A stretch of 64,000 nucleotides of DNA from assembly GCA_002150815.3 (NCBI GenBank), contig NDFF03000170.1, positions 1-64,000 of the forward strand, given 5' to 3'. A program made the translations under genes and the position numbers. The notes beneath the pieces were generated by a model that saw only the letters and a program-made list of their open reading frames with translations, ran no database searches and was not told the DNA's origin. Shown piece after piece: positions 21,645 through 31,684 of the stretch (the stretch's first letter is position 1; each line of letters starts with the position of its first letter). Source of the DNA: Grammothele lineata (Eukaryota; Basidiomycota; Agaricomycetes; Polyporales; Polyporaceae).

Positions 21645-23399
21645 TCACTCGGAAAAGCGCTCTTTCGGGTCGTCATGTGCCCGATGTTCGACGTTGCCGA
21701 CGAGCTCCTCCAAAGCTGCGAGATACCTATCGTCCAACGTCTTCTTCACTCCACTGTCTTCATCGATTTTGTGGTGAAGGTGCAGTGTTAGCACCTCCAA
21801 CGGTGCCGCGCCAGCTCGCTTGCGATGCTGTAAACAGTCAAGCATGCTATTGAACAGCTTCATCGATGGACGCACGGCACCCCGTCCCTTCGACCCTACC
21901 AGCGCAATCGTCCGAAGTTGTGGACACGCAATTGTGGGCTCCTCGGATTCGTCGTACGCCTCCGATGCCATTTGAAGCCCCATGAACAGATCTCCCGCTT
22001 CGCCGCAGCCCGTGACAATGAGTGTCTCGAGAGATGGCGTGGACCGGAAGAAGTCTTGCCAGTGGCTATCGTCGCTGTACGTCAGGTCCCCGTCGATAGT
22101 GATTCGGCGCAGCGGCGCATCGTGGAAGGCGATGAAGAAGTCGTACAGGCCATCGTTGATCGACAGTTCGACGCCGTGGGAACCCCTAACATCCGCAGAG
22201 AGCGAGAAGGAAGCGGAGTCTGAAGGCTTGTGCGCGTGCTCTGAGAGGGTTGCCCAGCCTTGGATGACACACCGCCGGTGAAGCGAGAGTTTCGCTTCAC
22301 AAATGGTCGAGACAATCGGAGGGGCATCGACCGCACCCGTAAACTCTTCTTTCCCGTTCGCTGGTACCAGGCTGCTGACCATGGTTGGGCCAATCATGGC
22401 TCCGTCGGTGATAGGATTGAGCTCTACGTGGATGCACACGGAAGTGGAAGGGTTGAGAACGAGATTAGCCAGGAAGTCCGAAGTTTGCCGCCCCGTGTGG
22501 TGTTTCAGCGACAGTGTCTGTAAGACGGGGAAAGCTATGCATTTGCGGTCGTCACCCGTCGACAGTGCCGTGGGGAAGTGTTGGAGAACGTTAGACAAAT
22601 GAAGTTCGCGCAGCTTGCTGGCTTGTGATAGGTAGTCGAGGAAAATGGGGAGAGGGAGCGAACATGAGCATTGTGACAGGGTAAGAGTGTGTAAGCGCGA
22701 ATAGACGATCGGGTCGTTTGGCACCACAGATTGCGCTAAGGAGAGAGTTCGAAGTTCAGGGAATCGTTGCGAAACCAGGTTGAGATTATGGTATGCCCCC
22801 AGTGGAGTGCCTGGAGGAACATCTGAGAAGAAGTCGAAAGTCTCCAGGAGGGACATGGGGTGTTCCCGGATAAAGCTTGCGAGTCGGGACACCCCAGAGA
22901 AGGGTATGCCCCAAGAGCAGTGAAGAGACCGAATGCGATGGGCATGATATGACAGGGCTTGGACCTTGTACAAGGATACGTGGCCGTAGCCGGGAACCAG
23001 GACGTCGATCAGGGAACATGAGGAACGGGTGAGACTGAGGCGGTATCGCTGGACACTGTCTCCGACATCGACATAGCGCCACAAGGTCGGCGTGTTCTCG
23101 ACGATGCCGCACCAAGAGCGACAGACAAGCATAACCTTGAGCCAATCGTTGACGTGCGAGAACGTGGGGTTCGATTGTTTCAGGGCATCGAGGGATGCCG
23201 TGTCCTCGGCGACAATTTTGAAGATGGAGACGAGGACTTCGTAAGGGAGCCGGTTGATGGAGAGCGTTCCGTTCCACGAGAAATTCAACATCCTCTGTTG
23301 ACCTTCAATTTTCTTCTTCATTTCCTCAAGCTCTTCCATACGATTTCGGATGCTGTCACGTGTTGAGCATGGTGGCAGACCTCTAGCGATAGGAAGCAT
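21645..23399 (-). CDS. F-box/LRR-like protein, intact
   Basis: A single exon of 584 codons starts at the ATG at 23399. Residues 20-45 are a charged coiled coil (MEELEEMKKKIEGQQRM). Residues 48-110 form the F-box (INRLPYEVLVSIFKIV; DWLKVMLVCRSW; ENTPTLWRYVDV). The remainder has LRR-like strands (FPELRTLSLAQSV; SKLRELHLSNVLQ; CPQLRTIALVG; LEVLTLHLHH). It probably recruits a substrate to an SCF ubiquitin ligase through Skp1. It is the closest relative of the broken genes at 5838-8034 and 18800-19065 and a more distant relative of 23997-25799, so this is a local paralogue group. No intron signal is needed. Confidence 0.85.
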   Translation of the reverse strand: MLPIARGLPPCSTRDSIRNRMEELEEMKKKIEGQQRMLNFSWNGTLSINRLPYEVLVSIFKIVAEDTASLDALKQSNPTFSHVNDWLKVMLVCRSWCGIVENTPTLWRYVDVGDSVQRYRLSLTRSSCSLIDVLVPGYGHVSLYKVQALSYHAHRIRSLHCSWGIPFSGVSRLASFIREHPMSLLETFDFFSDVPPGTPLGAYHNLNLVSQRFPELRTLSLAQSVVPNDPIVYSRLHTLTLSQCSCSLPLPIFLDYLSQASKLRELHLSNVLQHFPTALSTGDDRKCIAFPVLQTLSLKHHTGRQTSDFLANLVLNPSTSVCIHVELNPITDGAMIGPTMVSSLVPANGKEEFTGAVDAPPIVSTICEAKLSLHRRCVIQGWATLSEHAHKPSDSASFSLSADVRGSHGVELSINDGLYDFFIAFHDAPLRRITIDGDLTYSDDSHWQDFFRSTPSLETLIVTGCGEAGDLFMGLQMASEAYDESEEPTIACPQLRTIALVGSKGRGAVRPSMKLFNSMLDCLQHRKRAGAAPLEVLTLHLHHKIDEDSGVKKTLDDRYLAALEELVGNVEHRAHDDPKERFSE

Positions 23400-23996
23400 A
23401 TCGATTCACTGCGTGCCCAACTCGGTCCGAACGACGCGACTACTTGTACCTGTAGAGATTGCCACAGAGGTTAGCGCATGTCACCACGGTCAAAGCGGCG
23501 CACTATCCGTACGTTAAGGGAACCGGAGACTGTGGTGGAGGGGAAACAAGACGCGATGTGGCTCAGATGTCCCTGTCAACGACTTACCAAAACTTTCAAC
23601 GTCCGCTTCGACAAAGCTATTAATTTCACACTCCGACTATAACGCGATTTGATGCCTTTATCAAAACAGCACAAGTCAGTCAACATGCCCCGTACTAGGC
23701 TAGTACCGTGACGAACTGGGTGCGTACAGATGACATCCAGGTAAAGCCGTATTCCCCAGCCATGCAGTGTTGACGTGCACTCGGCGCATACTCATCGCCC
23801 CGATCAAGCGCCCCCTGAGAACGGTGAAAATGCTTATATTGCGGCCGCTACTAGTAGGGAAGAATGCAACCTGCTACCACAACCCCGGCAACGGGTGCGC
23901 TCTACCACTCCCTGTATTCTTTGTGGCGATGTGGTGAGCTACCAGCGAAGATGAGCATTCACGACGTTGAATAGACGAGGTGGCATCGAGCGCAAC
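23400..23996. other. Intergenic, no gene
   Basis: Promoter region of the F-box gene on its left and 3' region of the one on its right. No coding frame is supported. Confidence 0.5.
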
Positions 23997-25799
23997 TCAC
24001 CGCCACCACTTCTCATCCTCGTGCGGCAACAGTTCAACATCGTCCACGAGGTCACTGAGTCTTGGTAAGTACGTCTCCGTCAGCTTCTTTGTCCGCGCGA
24101 TATCTTGAGCATCTGGGTAACAATGCGGCCGGTGGAGGTGGGCTAGGTGCAGGGTGAGCGTCTTCAAGCGGGTACCCAAGGACGCGCGATCCAAGAGGCA
24201 CTCCACAATACCCTCTAACAACGATGCTCTGGCGTATACTGCGCTCTCGGTTTCTCGACACGTTACGAGTGCGATAGTCTTGAGTTGCGGGCATGCGAGG
24301 ACACCGGTGCGGCCATCCACGCTCGACGCAGACCGGAGACCGACGAATAGGTCTTCCGCCTCGCCATCACCGGCAATTACCAGCGTCTCGAGAAGAGGAA
24401 AGCCGAGGAAGAGAGCTCTCCAAGAATGCTGGCATGCGCACTTGTTGGTCATGCGGCCGTCGACGATGAGTCGCATTAGCGGCGCACCACGGAGGGCAAC
24501 GAGTAAGTCAGAAATCCCTCTATCCATGTATGTTTGTGGACTCAGTGTTGGCGGGATGTATTTGGTGGCGATTAGCGATAAGGCGGGGGGTGCTGGGCCG
24601 AGTCTATGCGTGCGTCGAGCGATCCAGCCCTTGATGCTATATGCGCCGCTTTCGAGTGTAAGTTGGACGTCGGAGAGAGATACGACAATTGGGAGGGTTA
24701 TGACCTCGCCATGCTCTCCTGTCATGAGGCAGCTGATAAGGGAAGGTCCGGGCGCATCCTGGTCAACATCGATGTCAAATCGAGCATTGAGGTCGATATG
24801 CGTGAAGAGAAGAAGCGATACGCATGCTAGAAATCCAGAGGTGTCGAGGATCGTGTGATACTCCAATGTAAGCTGCCTTAACAGGGGCAACATCATGGGC
24901 GCATCTCGATGAGTAGCTGACGAGAGGCCTCTCAGATTGTGCAGGAAGTGAGTCAGGTGAAGCTCCTGTAGTCCGCGGCTTGTGGAGAGAAATCGGAGAA
25001 ACGCGTCGCAGGTGAGGGCACAGCCGCAATTTGACAGCTTCAAGGAGTGTAAGCGGGAGTAAAGCATAGGCTCGGTGGGCGCCATATGCCCGCCCAAGGA
25101 GAGCGAACGGAGACGGGGAAGTCGCTCCGAGGTCAAGTTGAAATCCTTGTGTTCTATTGGCTCGTCAAGACTACCGATGTACGTGAGATTCGGGCACATG
25201 TCAAGAACCTCTAAGACGGGAAGAAGGAGATGACGCAGGAGACGTGCCAAATCGGCCATGGCGTATAGACTGCATCCGCCTGAATCGCAGTATAAGAATC
25301 TGATTCGCTGAGTATGATGTACGAGGGCCTTCTTCTTATCGTCCGAGATAGCGCCGGAAAGAGGGAAGTAGATGTCGATTGGCACGTTTGAGGAACGAGA
25401 TAGGGCATGAAGGTACCCCTGAAGGGTGCCTCCGGCATTGATGCAACGCCATAGGGTCGGGGTGCTCATGGTGACTCTATGCCATAGACGGCAGACGAGC
25501 ACGAACTTGAACCGAGAGATATCATCTGCAATGGGCACATAGTTCTTCGAGCGTATGGCGTGGAACATCCGGTTGCCGGAGACGAAGTCGAAGATGGAGA
25601 TGAGGAGCTCGGAAGGGAGACGGTTGATGGTAAGGGTGTCGTTCCAAGACGATTTCAATTGCATGATCTCCTCGTCAAGCTTCGCGTGCTCCTCTTCCGG
25701 TCTCTTCTTCATCTCCTCAATATCCGCCAAACGTTTGTAAATGTCGTCTCTAATCGCACAGAACCGCAGATCTGAGCCGGTAGGAAGGATGTTGACCAT
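23997..25799 (-). CDS. F-box/LRR-like protein, intact
   Basis: A single exon of 600 codons starts at the ATG at 25799. A charged coiled coil (IYKRLADIEEMKKRPEEEH) precedes the F-box at about residues 57-125 (INRLPSELLISIFDFV; FKFVLVCRLWHRV; STPTLWRCINAG). LRR-like segments follow (LPRLRSLSLGGHM; GLQELHLTHFLHNL; FPLLETLVIAGDGEAEDLF; CPQLKTIALV; LKTLTLHLAHL). The same block order appears in the gene at 21645-23399, indicating tandem duplication and divergence. Role inferred: substrate adaptor of an SCF ubiquitin ligase. Confidence 0.85.
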   Translation of the reverse strand: MVNILPTGSDLRFCAIRDDIYKRLADIEEMKKRPEEEHAKLDEEIMQLKSSWNDTLTINRLPSELLISIFDFVSGNRMFHAIRSKNYVPIADDISRFKFVLVCRLWHRVTMSTPTLWRCINAGGTLQGYLHALSRSSNVPIDIYFPLSGAISDDKKKALVHHTQRIRFLYCDSGGCSLYAMADLARLLRHLLLPVLEVLDMCPNLTYIGSLDEPIEHKDFNLTSERLPRLRSLSLGGHMAPTEPMLYSRLHSLKLSNCGCALTCDAFLRFLSTSRGLQELHLTHFLHNLRGLSSATHRDAPMMLPLLRQLTLEYHTILDTSGFLACVSLLLFTHIDLNARFDIDVDQDAPGPSLISCLMTGEHGEVITLPIVVSLSDVQLTLESGAYSIKGWIARRTHRLGPAPPALSLIATKYIPPTLSPQTYMDRGISDLLVALRGAPLMRLIVDGRMTNKCACQHSWRALFLGFPLLETLVIAGDGEAEDLFVGLRSASSVDGRTGVLACPQLKTIALVTCRETESAVYARASLLEGIVECLLDRASLGTRLKTLTLHLAHLHRPHCYPDAQDIARTKKLTETYLPRLSDLVDDVELLPHEDEKWWR

Positions 25800-26450
25800 G
25801 CTAACGTGGTTCTGAGGAGTTCGGAGGAACCACGTTCACAGCGAGTTTGAAAATGGTACGGCTATCAGCAGTGCATAGGGATGTCACTTACACTTATTAC
25901 TTCCGTGAATGGTGGATATTGAGGTTGATCGGCACCGCGAGCGACATCAGGTCCGAGGTGGTAGAAGGGAGAGAGAGGTTATGGACCGCGGACAAGTGGG
26001 TCTTGCGACGAGGCCGCCTGGGCTTAGGCGCCCGCGTCGAGCACCCGGCGCCTCCCCGAATTCGCCCTCCGAGTCCTGAGGCTCCTGCTCCTGTTCACAC
26101 CAGCTACAGCCGGTTCGAGCTACTTGATCCGGCTGCGATTTTCATGATTTATCCTTCGAAACTCCAACACCCTAACGCTCTACTAGGATCTCTAGCGAGG
26201 GCCCCCTAAGCGCAAGAATCATCTTACATACTACTTGATTCCTCTGACTCGGAATTCTCCCGCTCCCACCAGCTACCGCGCATGCACCGAGTCCGAGACT
26301 CTACTTGTCAGGTACGGCGGTTGTACCGACGTTAAGATGATGCATGTACTCCTTCGCCCGTACGAATGGATCCCGGTCAAATTTGAAGCTTCTCATTCAC
26401 GTCTACTACAAACAAAGAGTGTAAAGGATGCGAACCCGCGCAAGGTACGT
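25800..26450. other. Intergenic, no gene
   Basis: No supported gene or repeat. It contains the 5' region of the F-box gene ending at 25799. Confidence 0.5.
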
Positions 26451-28406
26451 TTATGAAGCATCCCGTTTGGCATCCCCACACCCTGCCTCGTCCACGAATA
26501 CCACACCGGACGTCACGAATTCGTTCAGGCACTTGATGGCTTGTGCAAAGACTGCCTCTGCGTTATAGTCGCCCTGAGGGGTTTCGGCCACGAGCCTACC
26601 GTCTTCCCAAGTGTCTTCTCCTGCCGTCACTGTGAGTCGTATATGTTTGAGGGTGGTCCCACCACAGCGTCGGCGCTCAGTGAGGTACTCCACAAGCTCG
26701 TCCAAGATCCTCTCCTTCTCATTGAGGCGTGGCGCACCAAGTCCGAGCACTTTGAGGTTCGGCAGCGCTATCATATCTTCGAAAGCAACCGTATCCATCA
26801 GTCCAGCCAGGACACTTCCAAGGCAATCCTCTTCCTTGACGCCGTCTTCGTGTTCCTGGTTCAACGTCCCGCCCGTGCACGCATCAATCTCCCGCACTCC
26901 ATCCAGCGCGGCGAAGAGAGTCGTCCACCCATACGAGGCCACGTTCTCCAATGCGCCCGACAGCTTGATCGCTCTCACTGGTGCGCGATTGCGGAGCAGC
27001 ACAGCGAGATCGTAGAGCGCGTCCTCGGGCTCCGCGCCGCGTCGCCACGCATCTGAGCGGAGGTCAAGAGTGATATAGAGCGCGCCGCCGGCTGCACCTC
27101 GCGCCCGCACCTCAAGCTCGGTCTCAGACACGGCGAGCTCGAGCGTGACGAGGTCGCCTAGGAGCGGGAGGCAGCTGCGCGTGGTGAGGTCTGGCGGGGA
27201 TTCTTCGTGGGCGATGGCGATACAGTCTTCGAGCTCGTCGTCGTTAGGAAGGAAATCAGAGAAGTTGTATCGGTCGTTGTCGAAGGAAGAGGCGATGATG
27301 GGGTGCAGCGCTAGATCGATATCTTTAGGTAAAGCGATGTGCGCGAGGAGTGCCCAGATGTGGCAAGGGCTGTCACGGAGTGTGGCTGTACAGAGGCGGG
27401 GGAAAGAGACAGCAGGTCGCGACAGCCCTTCTACCCAAGAGGGGTTGAAAGGGATAGTGCGCTCCAGGACGAGATTTTCCAGCTGCGAGCACGCGGCGAG
27501 CGCTGGAAGGAGGTCCGTGAGGTTCATCCCCGGCGAAGGGCAGTAGGCGTTTCTTAGCTCGAGGCTCCGTAGGTTGGCGAACATCTTGGGCGTCCACGGT
27601 GTATGCACCTGCTCGAAGCGCACGAAACGGAGCGCGGGTAGGTTGAGCAGGTGAAGTGAAAGGACCGGTTGCGCCGTCGCGAGATAGCGTTCGGGAAGAT
27701 ACTCGCCAGTGACGACGAGGGTGTCGAGTTGAGGAAAGGGTATCCGAAGAAGGGCGCGGATATCGCTGACTGTGAGGGGCCGGATAGGGAGGAAGATACT
27801 GAGCTTGCGAATCCTGTGGGCGTGCTCCGAGACGATGGGTACTGCAGCTCCGATAGTGTGCGTATCACCAAGGGTGACATCGATGGTATATGGGGAGGAG
27901 CGACTCAGCACGAGCGAGAGCCATTCGAGTCGACCCTCTCGGCGGATCTTGACGAAGCGCCACAGCCGGGGAGGCGTGCTTGCTACCTCACGCCACCGGC
28001 GACATACGCCAGTCAACCGAACGCATATCGACGAGTTGAGCTGCATCTCTCCGCACTGGGTATGGTCGGTTGAACTTGAAGTGCCCGGGGGAGGGAAGGA
28101 AGCGGAAAGATAAAGCTCAAAGATCTCCATCAGTATCTCGTTCGGGAGTTCACCGATCAAGACGCGAGTTCTGGAAAGATTCTCTTTGAAAACAGGACTG
28201 AGGACGTCATCGTCGTCATCGCGAGCTTCGTCCAGCGAAGGGTCCAACTTGCTGCTGTTGCAGGTATCCAGCGTGAGCGGCTCTGTGAAATGGGTGGTCA
28301 GCGAAAGATAACGCCGCATCGAAACTCCCTTACCGGACATGGCAGGCAGCCGCTGTGGGTCGGGTGGAAGGCGAGACGTAGAGTGGCGAGACGACGAGCC
28401 ATACAT
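26451..28406 (-). CDS. F-box protein, distinct subfamily
   Basis: A single exon of 651 codons starts at the ATG at 28406; later in-frame ATGs at codons 23 and 30 are possible starts. The F-box spans about residues 83-155 (IGELPNEILMEIFELY; VRLTGVCRRWREVASTPPRL; WRFVKI). LRR-like strands follow (FPQLDTLVVTGEYLPE; FANLRSLELRNAYC; LPNLKVLGLG). It lacks the N-terminal coiled coil of its neighbours and is only distantly related to them. Expected role: SCF substrate receptor; the substrate is unknown. Confidence 0.85.
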   Translation of the reverse strand: MYGSSSRHSTSRLPPDPQRLPAMSGKGVSMRRYLSLTTHFTEPLTLDTCNSSKLDPSLDEARDDDDDVLSPVFKENLSRTRVLIGELPNEILMEIFELYLSASFPPPGTSSSTDHTQCGEMQLNSSICVRLTGVCRRWREVASTPPRLWRFVKIRREGRLEWLSLVLSRSSPYTIDVTLGDTHTIGAAVPIVSEHAHRIRKLSIFLPIRPLTVSDIRALLRIPFPQLDTLVVTGEYLPERYLATAQPVLSLHLLNLPALRFVRFEQVHTPWTPKMFANLRSLELRNAYCPSPGMNLTDLLPALAACSQLENLVLERTIPFNPSWVEGLSRPAVSFPRLCTATLRDSPCHIWALLAHIALPKDIDLALHPIIASSFDNDRYNFSDFLPNDDELEDCIAIAHEESPPDLTTRSCLPLLGDLVTLELAVSETELEVRARGAAGGALYITLDLRSDAWRRGAEPEDALYDLAVLLRNRAPVRAIKLSGALENVASYGWTTLFAALDGVREIDACTGGTLNQEHEDGVKEEDCLGSVLAGLMDTVAFEDMIALPNLKVLGLGAPRLNEKERILDELVEYLTERRRCGGTTLKHIRLTVTAGEDTWEDGRLVAETPQGDYNAEAVFAQAIKCLNEFVTSGVVFVDEAGCGDAKRDAS

Positions 28407-28886
28407 ATAAGCCTCTCAAGAACGCTTTCGAAGGGCCACAATGTTACCTCAGACAAAGTGAGATTGACAAAGGCCACGGTTTGGGCCTGAAGAAACAGTC
28501 AAATTGGAACAGAATCAAGGTGTGGCCAGATCACGCACCACACTCTTGTCGTCATTGAGGCCGCTTAGGTGGGCAGGACGGTCCGACAAGGCAACTTCAC
28601 GCGTGCACATGCCGTGTAGCGGCTTCAACACAGTACGTCATCGTGCACCGCTAGACTGAACTTGTGCCGTGATCGTGGTTTTCTCTTCGACTGGTAATGT
28701 CATTGAAGCTCGGACTAGTGTAACAGAAAAGGAGGGGCGCATTACAAAGAGTGGCAAGATTCGAGAGTGAGACAACGAAGGATGACGAGGGAACGTGGTA
28801 GATCAACAAATCCGGAAGGATTAGAAACACCTCTGCAGTAGTTCGTTCAAATTTGCAGTTTCCATAGGCTATCGAGGTACAGCTTT
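28407..28886. other. Intergenic, no gene
   Basis: Between the start of an F-box gene and the 3' end of a small secreted-protein gene. Nothing else is recognised. Confidence 0.5.
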
Positions 28887-29290
28887 TCAGAGAAGCACGT
28901 CCGCATTCTATAGCGACATAAACCCATCAGCACAACGTATAACATGACAACACGCCGACGTACCAGATTAGCACCGACAGTAGCGGCAGTAGCGACAGCC
29001 GCGCTCGCCGCCACGGCGGCGGATGCACGGATGGCAGCCGTAGGGCGAGGAGCGGGATGACCGAGAGCGGCCGGCCCGTTGGCGGGAATCGCGGCCGCAG
29101 AGGCGACAGCGGCGCTGGCTACGGCAGCACTAGCAGCGACGGCAGCGCTCGCGCCAATGGGGACGGCGTTGACGCAGAGAGCTAGACAGAGGGATTAGAT
29201 GAAGTCGAACCTAGAGCTTGCGAGTGAAAGGTGGAGCGTACCCTGGAAGCCGAGGACAGCGGCAGCAAGGACGACAGAGAACGAACGCAT
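28887..29290 (-). CDS. Small secreted Ala-rich protein (signal-exon family, member 1)
   Basis: Exons 29290-29242 (49 nt), 29181-28964 and 28907-28887 give 95 aa. The signal peptide MRSFSVVLAAAVLGFQ continues as ALCVNA. The mature part is strongly alanine-rich with ASAAVA-type repeats (GASAAVAASAAVASAAVASA). Intron 2 (GTACGT donor, CTGAT branch, TATAG acceptor) leads to a last exon NADVLL; without splicing the frame would run on about 30 codons. No enzyme domain is present. Its first exon has the same length and phase as in four other genes in this region. A TATA-like CATAAATA lies about 100 bp upstream. Probably a cell-wall or surface protein. Confidence 0.7.
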
Positions 29291-30850
29291 GTCGGATATG
29301 TGTGATGTGGGAATGAACTCGCAGGGGTGGTCTGCGCCTTGTGGATTGTCCTTAGGTAGCCGATGGGGAGTATCGCGACTACGGTCAGGTATTTATGCGT
29401 TTCTCCAAGACGTCTGATTCCGTGAGGCATAACGGTAGGAGTTGGCCGGCGAATACTAAACACCGTCTTCTCTAAACCAGTGCCAGCAGACAATATGCAC
29501 CTTTCCGCTTTGGGCTCCTTTTCTTTGACAGAACTTGACATGAGGATAAAGGAGAACGACAGAAACACTGGGAACGCACAGAGGTATGCTACTAGAAGAC
29601 CGTCGGAGTTTGTGAAATTTTTGATAGTTGTACGCCTCGGAAGCGAGAAGAACTTGTTGGATCTGAGACGACGCTTCGACATCAACCAGGCTCTGGGTAA
29701 GCCTAGCGGTGTGTAGCTTCGACATTCGACCGTAAAGCTTGATGGCCTTGACATCAGGGAGGCTGTGATATCGGACCAAAGCCTACGGAATGTCCAAGAC
29801 GATTTGTCCAACGTTTTTACGGAGAGCAGAAGAGCCAGCAAGCAACTCACCACTCCGCAACCTTGGCATATTTTCCCTAGTCATTGTGCACATCAGTCTT
29901 CAACCCGCCTAGAATGTGATCAAGACAGATGAAATCGCATCTAGTGGTCCACACAGCACGTCAACGAAGACCTTCCCTGCCAATCGAAGAGCGCACGGCG
30001 TACCCAGAGACACCATTCCCCGCCGCCTGCACTTCCTTCCATGCCCCCGACGACTTCACGAAGCGCATATAGTCCACCGGAACCCATCACAGGTTGACTT
30101 CCGCCGCATTTGTGGCCGGCTGCGGGGTCAGTGCGGCAGCGCGCCGGGTCCAGTAGGACGTTGAAAGGATTGATCTTGTACTTTGGTGACGAGGGGGCGC
30201 GAGTGCACGCATGATCATCTTGAGAGAAAGATGGCATCCAGAGCTAGCGGTGCGCAGCTGGATACGCAGTCGATAGGTCGACTTGCTAGCTCTGACCGAA
30301 CGCAATGGTAAAACGTACCGGACGGAGCCTTCACTCATCCCATCATACTCGCAGATATAGTGTTGCTGTTCAAGACAAATGTTGTCGTCGGAAGGGAGAT
30401 CAACGCGCAGCAATCCATGAGGACGAGGCGAACAAGCAGGACGGAGGGAGTGAGCACAGATCTAAGAATGGCCGAGAGAGAAAGGAGCCAAAGCAGCCTA
30501 CATGGTCGTCTGCGTAATCAAGCGCTGGACGCCGTAGGTTCGAGTCTTCCTCGTGACGTTTCCTGTCACTTTAAATTTCACTGACCACGAAACGACAAAA
30601 GGTGGCCGACCGCATGGCATAAGCACACAAAAGCACATTAGGATTGATAAGCCTACAGGAGGTGGTATAACGGCTTCCACTCCACATCGACATTACTCCA
30701 TTCAACACAACAACAGCAAACGCGTCCATATCAAGTCCCAAGTGTACAACGATCAGTACATGGGCGAGGCAAGTCTCCCTGGAGCCTTCCAAAGATTGGC
30801 CGACGACGCATTCACATACAAGGGCGGCTCCATGTAGATCTTCAGGCGCG
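29291..30850. other. Intergenic, no gene
   Basis: In 1.56 kb I find only short open frames with no recognisable domain or splice pattern. The part next to 29291 is the promoter of the secreted-protein gene. Confidence 0.45.
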
Positions 30851-31684
30851 TCACATCCCGAAGACGAACGTCGCGCCGACGGCAAGGACAGCCGCGAGCC
30901 CGAGGCGTACGTCCAATGCAGCACCAAGCATCGCACCATTCGGGGCATTGGCCGAGCCCGTGGGCGAAGTGCCGCTCAGAGACTCAGTATCTCCGTCCGT
31001 GGGTGCAGCGGGCGCGGTCGTGGTAGGAGAGGTCACCGAGTTGGGCGGCACCGTGAGCGTCGTAGAAACCTTCAAAGAGGTGACGGTTTCGGAGGTCGTT
31101 GTCGTCGGAGTAATCGAAGTCGACGAGCTTGGGGTAGCCGTGTCAGAGTTGGAGGCGGTACCGGTCGTGGAGGTGGCGGTATCAGTAGCCGAGGTCGAAG
31201 AGGAGGTTCCGCTCGCAGAGTGCTCAGTTGAGGTCTGCGACGTAGTGGGGTGGGAGGAGGCGTGAGTAGAAGTAACCGTGGTAGACTAGACGAGCACGGA
31301 GACGCTCAGTCAGCGGGAGATGACGGGAACGAGTGATTACTCACACCGCTGGAATGCGTAGAGATGGAGGAGCTAGTTGCCTCAGTTCCAGTGGAGAGAG
31401 GGGTAGACGAGACTTGAGACGAAGTCGTCGACGGGGTTACAGAGGTTGAGGCAGAGGTGGCTGTAGTGCTTGAAGACTCATCGCGTAGGGTCGACGAGGG
31501 AACGGTGGAGAGGCTCTCCGTTACGGAGCGTGCTGCAGAGCTGCTAACGTCGGCCACGGCCACAGCTTGGGCAGCAAATACCGTGAGCATCTAGCAGACA
31601 CAAGCAGACACGAACCCCACAAAGACATGACATACCGTGTGTCGCGAGGACGGCAGCAGCGAAGAGGGCGCTGAGCAAACGCAT
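30851..31684 (-). CDS. Ser/Thr-rich GPI-anchored protein (signal-exon family, member 2)
   Basis: Exons 31684-31636 (49 nt), 31565-31345 and 31285-30851 give 234 aa. The signal peptide is MRLLSALFAAAVLATH followed by AVAVA. The acceptor at 31566 (CCCAAG) keeps the long Ser/Thr frame open; the nearer CTAG would hit a stop. The body is a mucin-like Ser/Thr/Val region, a likely O-mannosylation substrate. The C-terminus NGAMLGAALDVRLGLAA plus a hydrophobic tail fits a GPI-anchor signal. Tail and signal resemble those of the gene at 33715-34474. Expected location: cell wall or outer plasma membrane. Confidence 0.75.

Noticed and set aside
31545..31590. ATG at 31590 as the start of the Ser/Thr-rich gene
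   Set aside because: Joining the 49-nt signal exon at 31684 to the acceptor at 31566 gives a better signal peptide and matches the sister genes.
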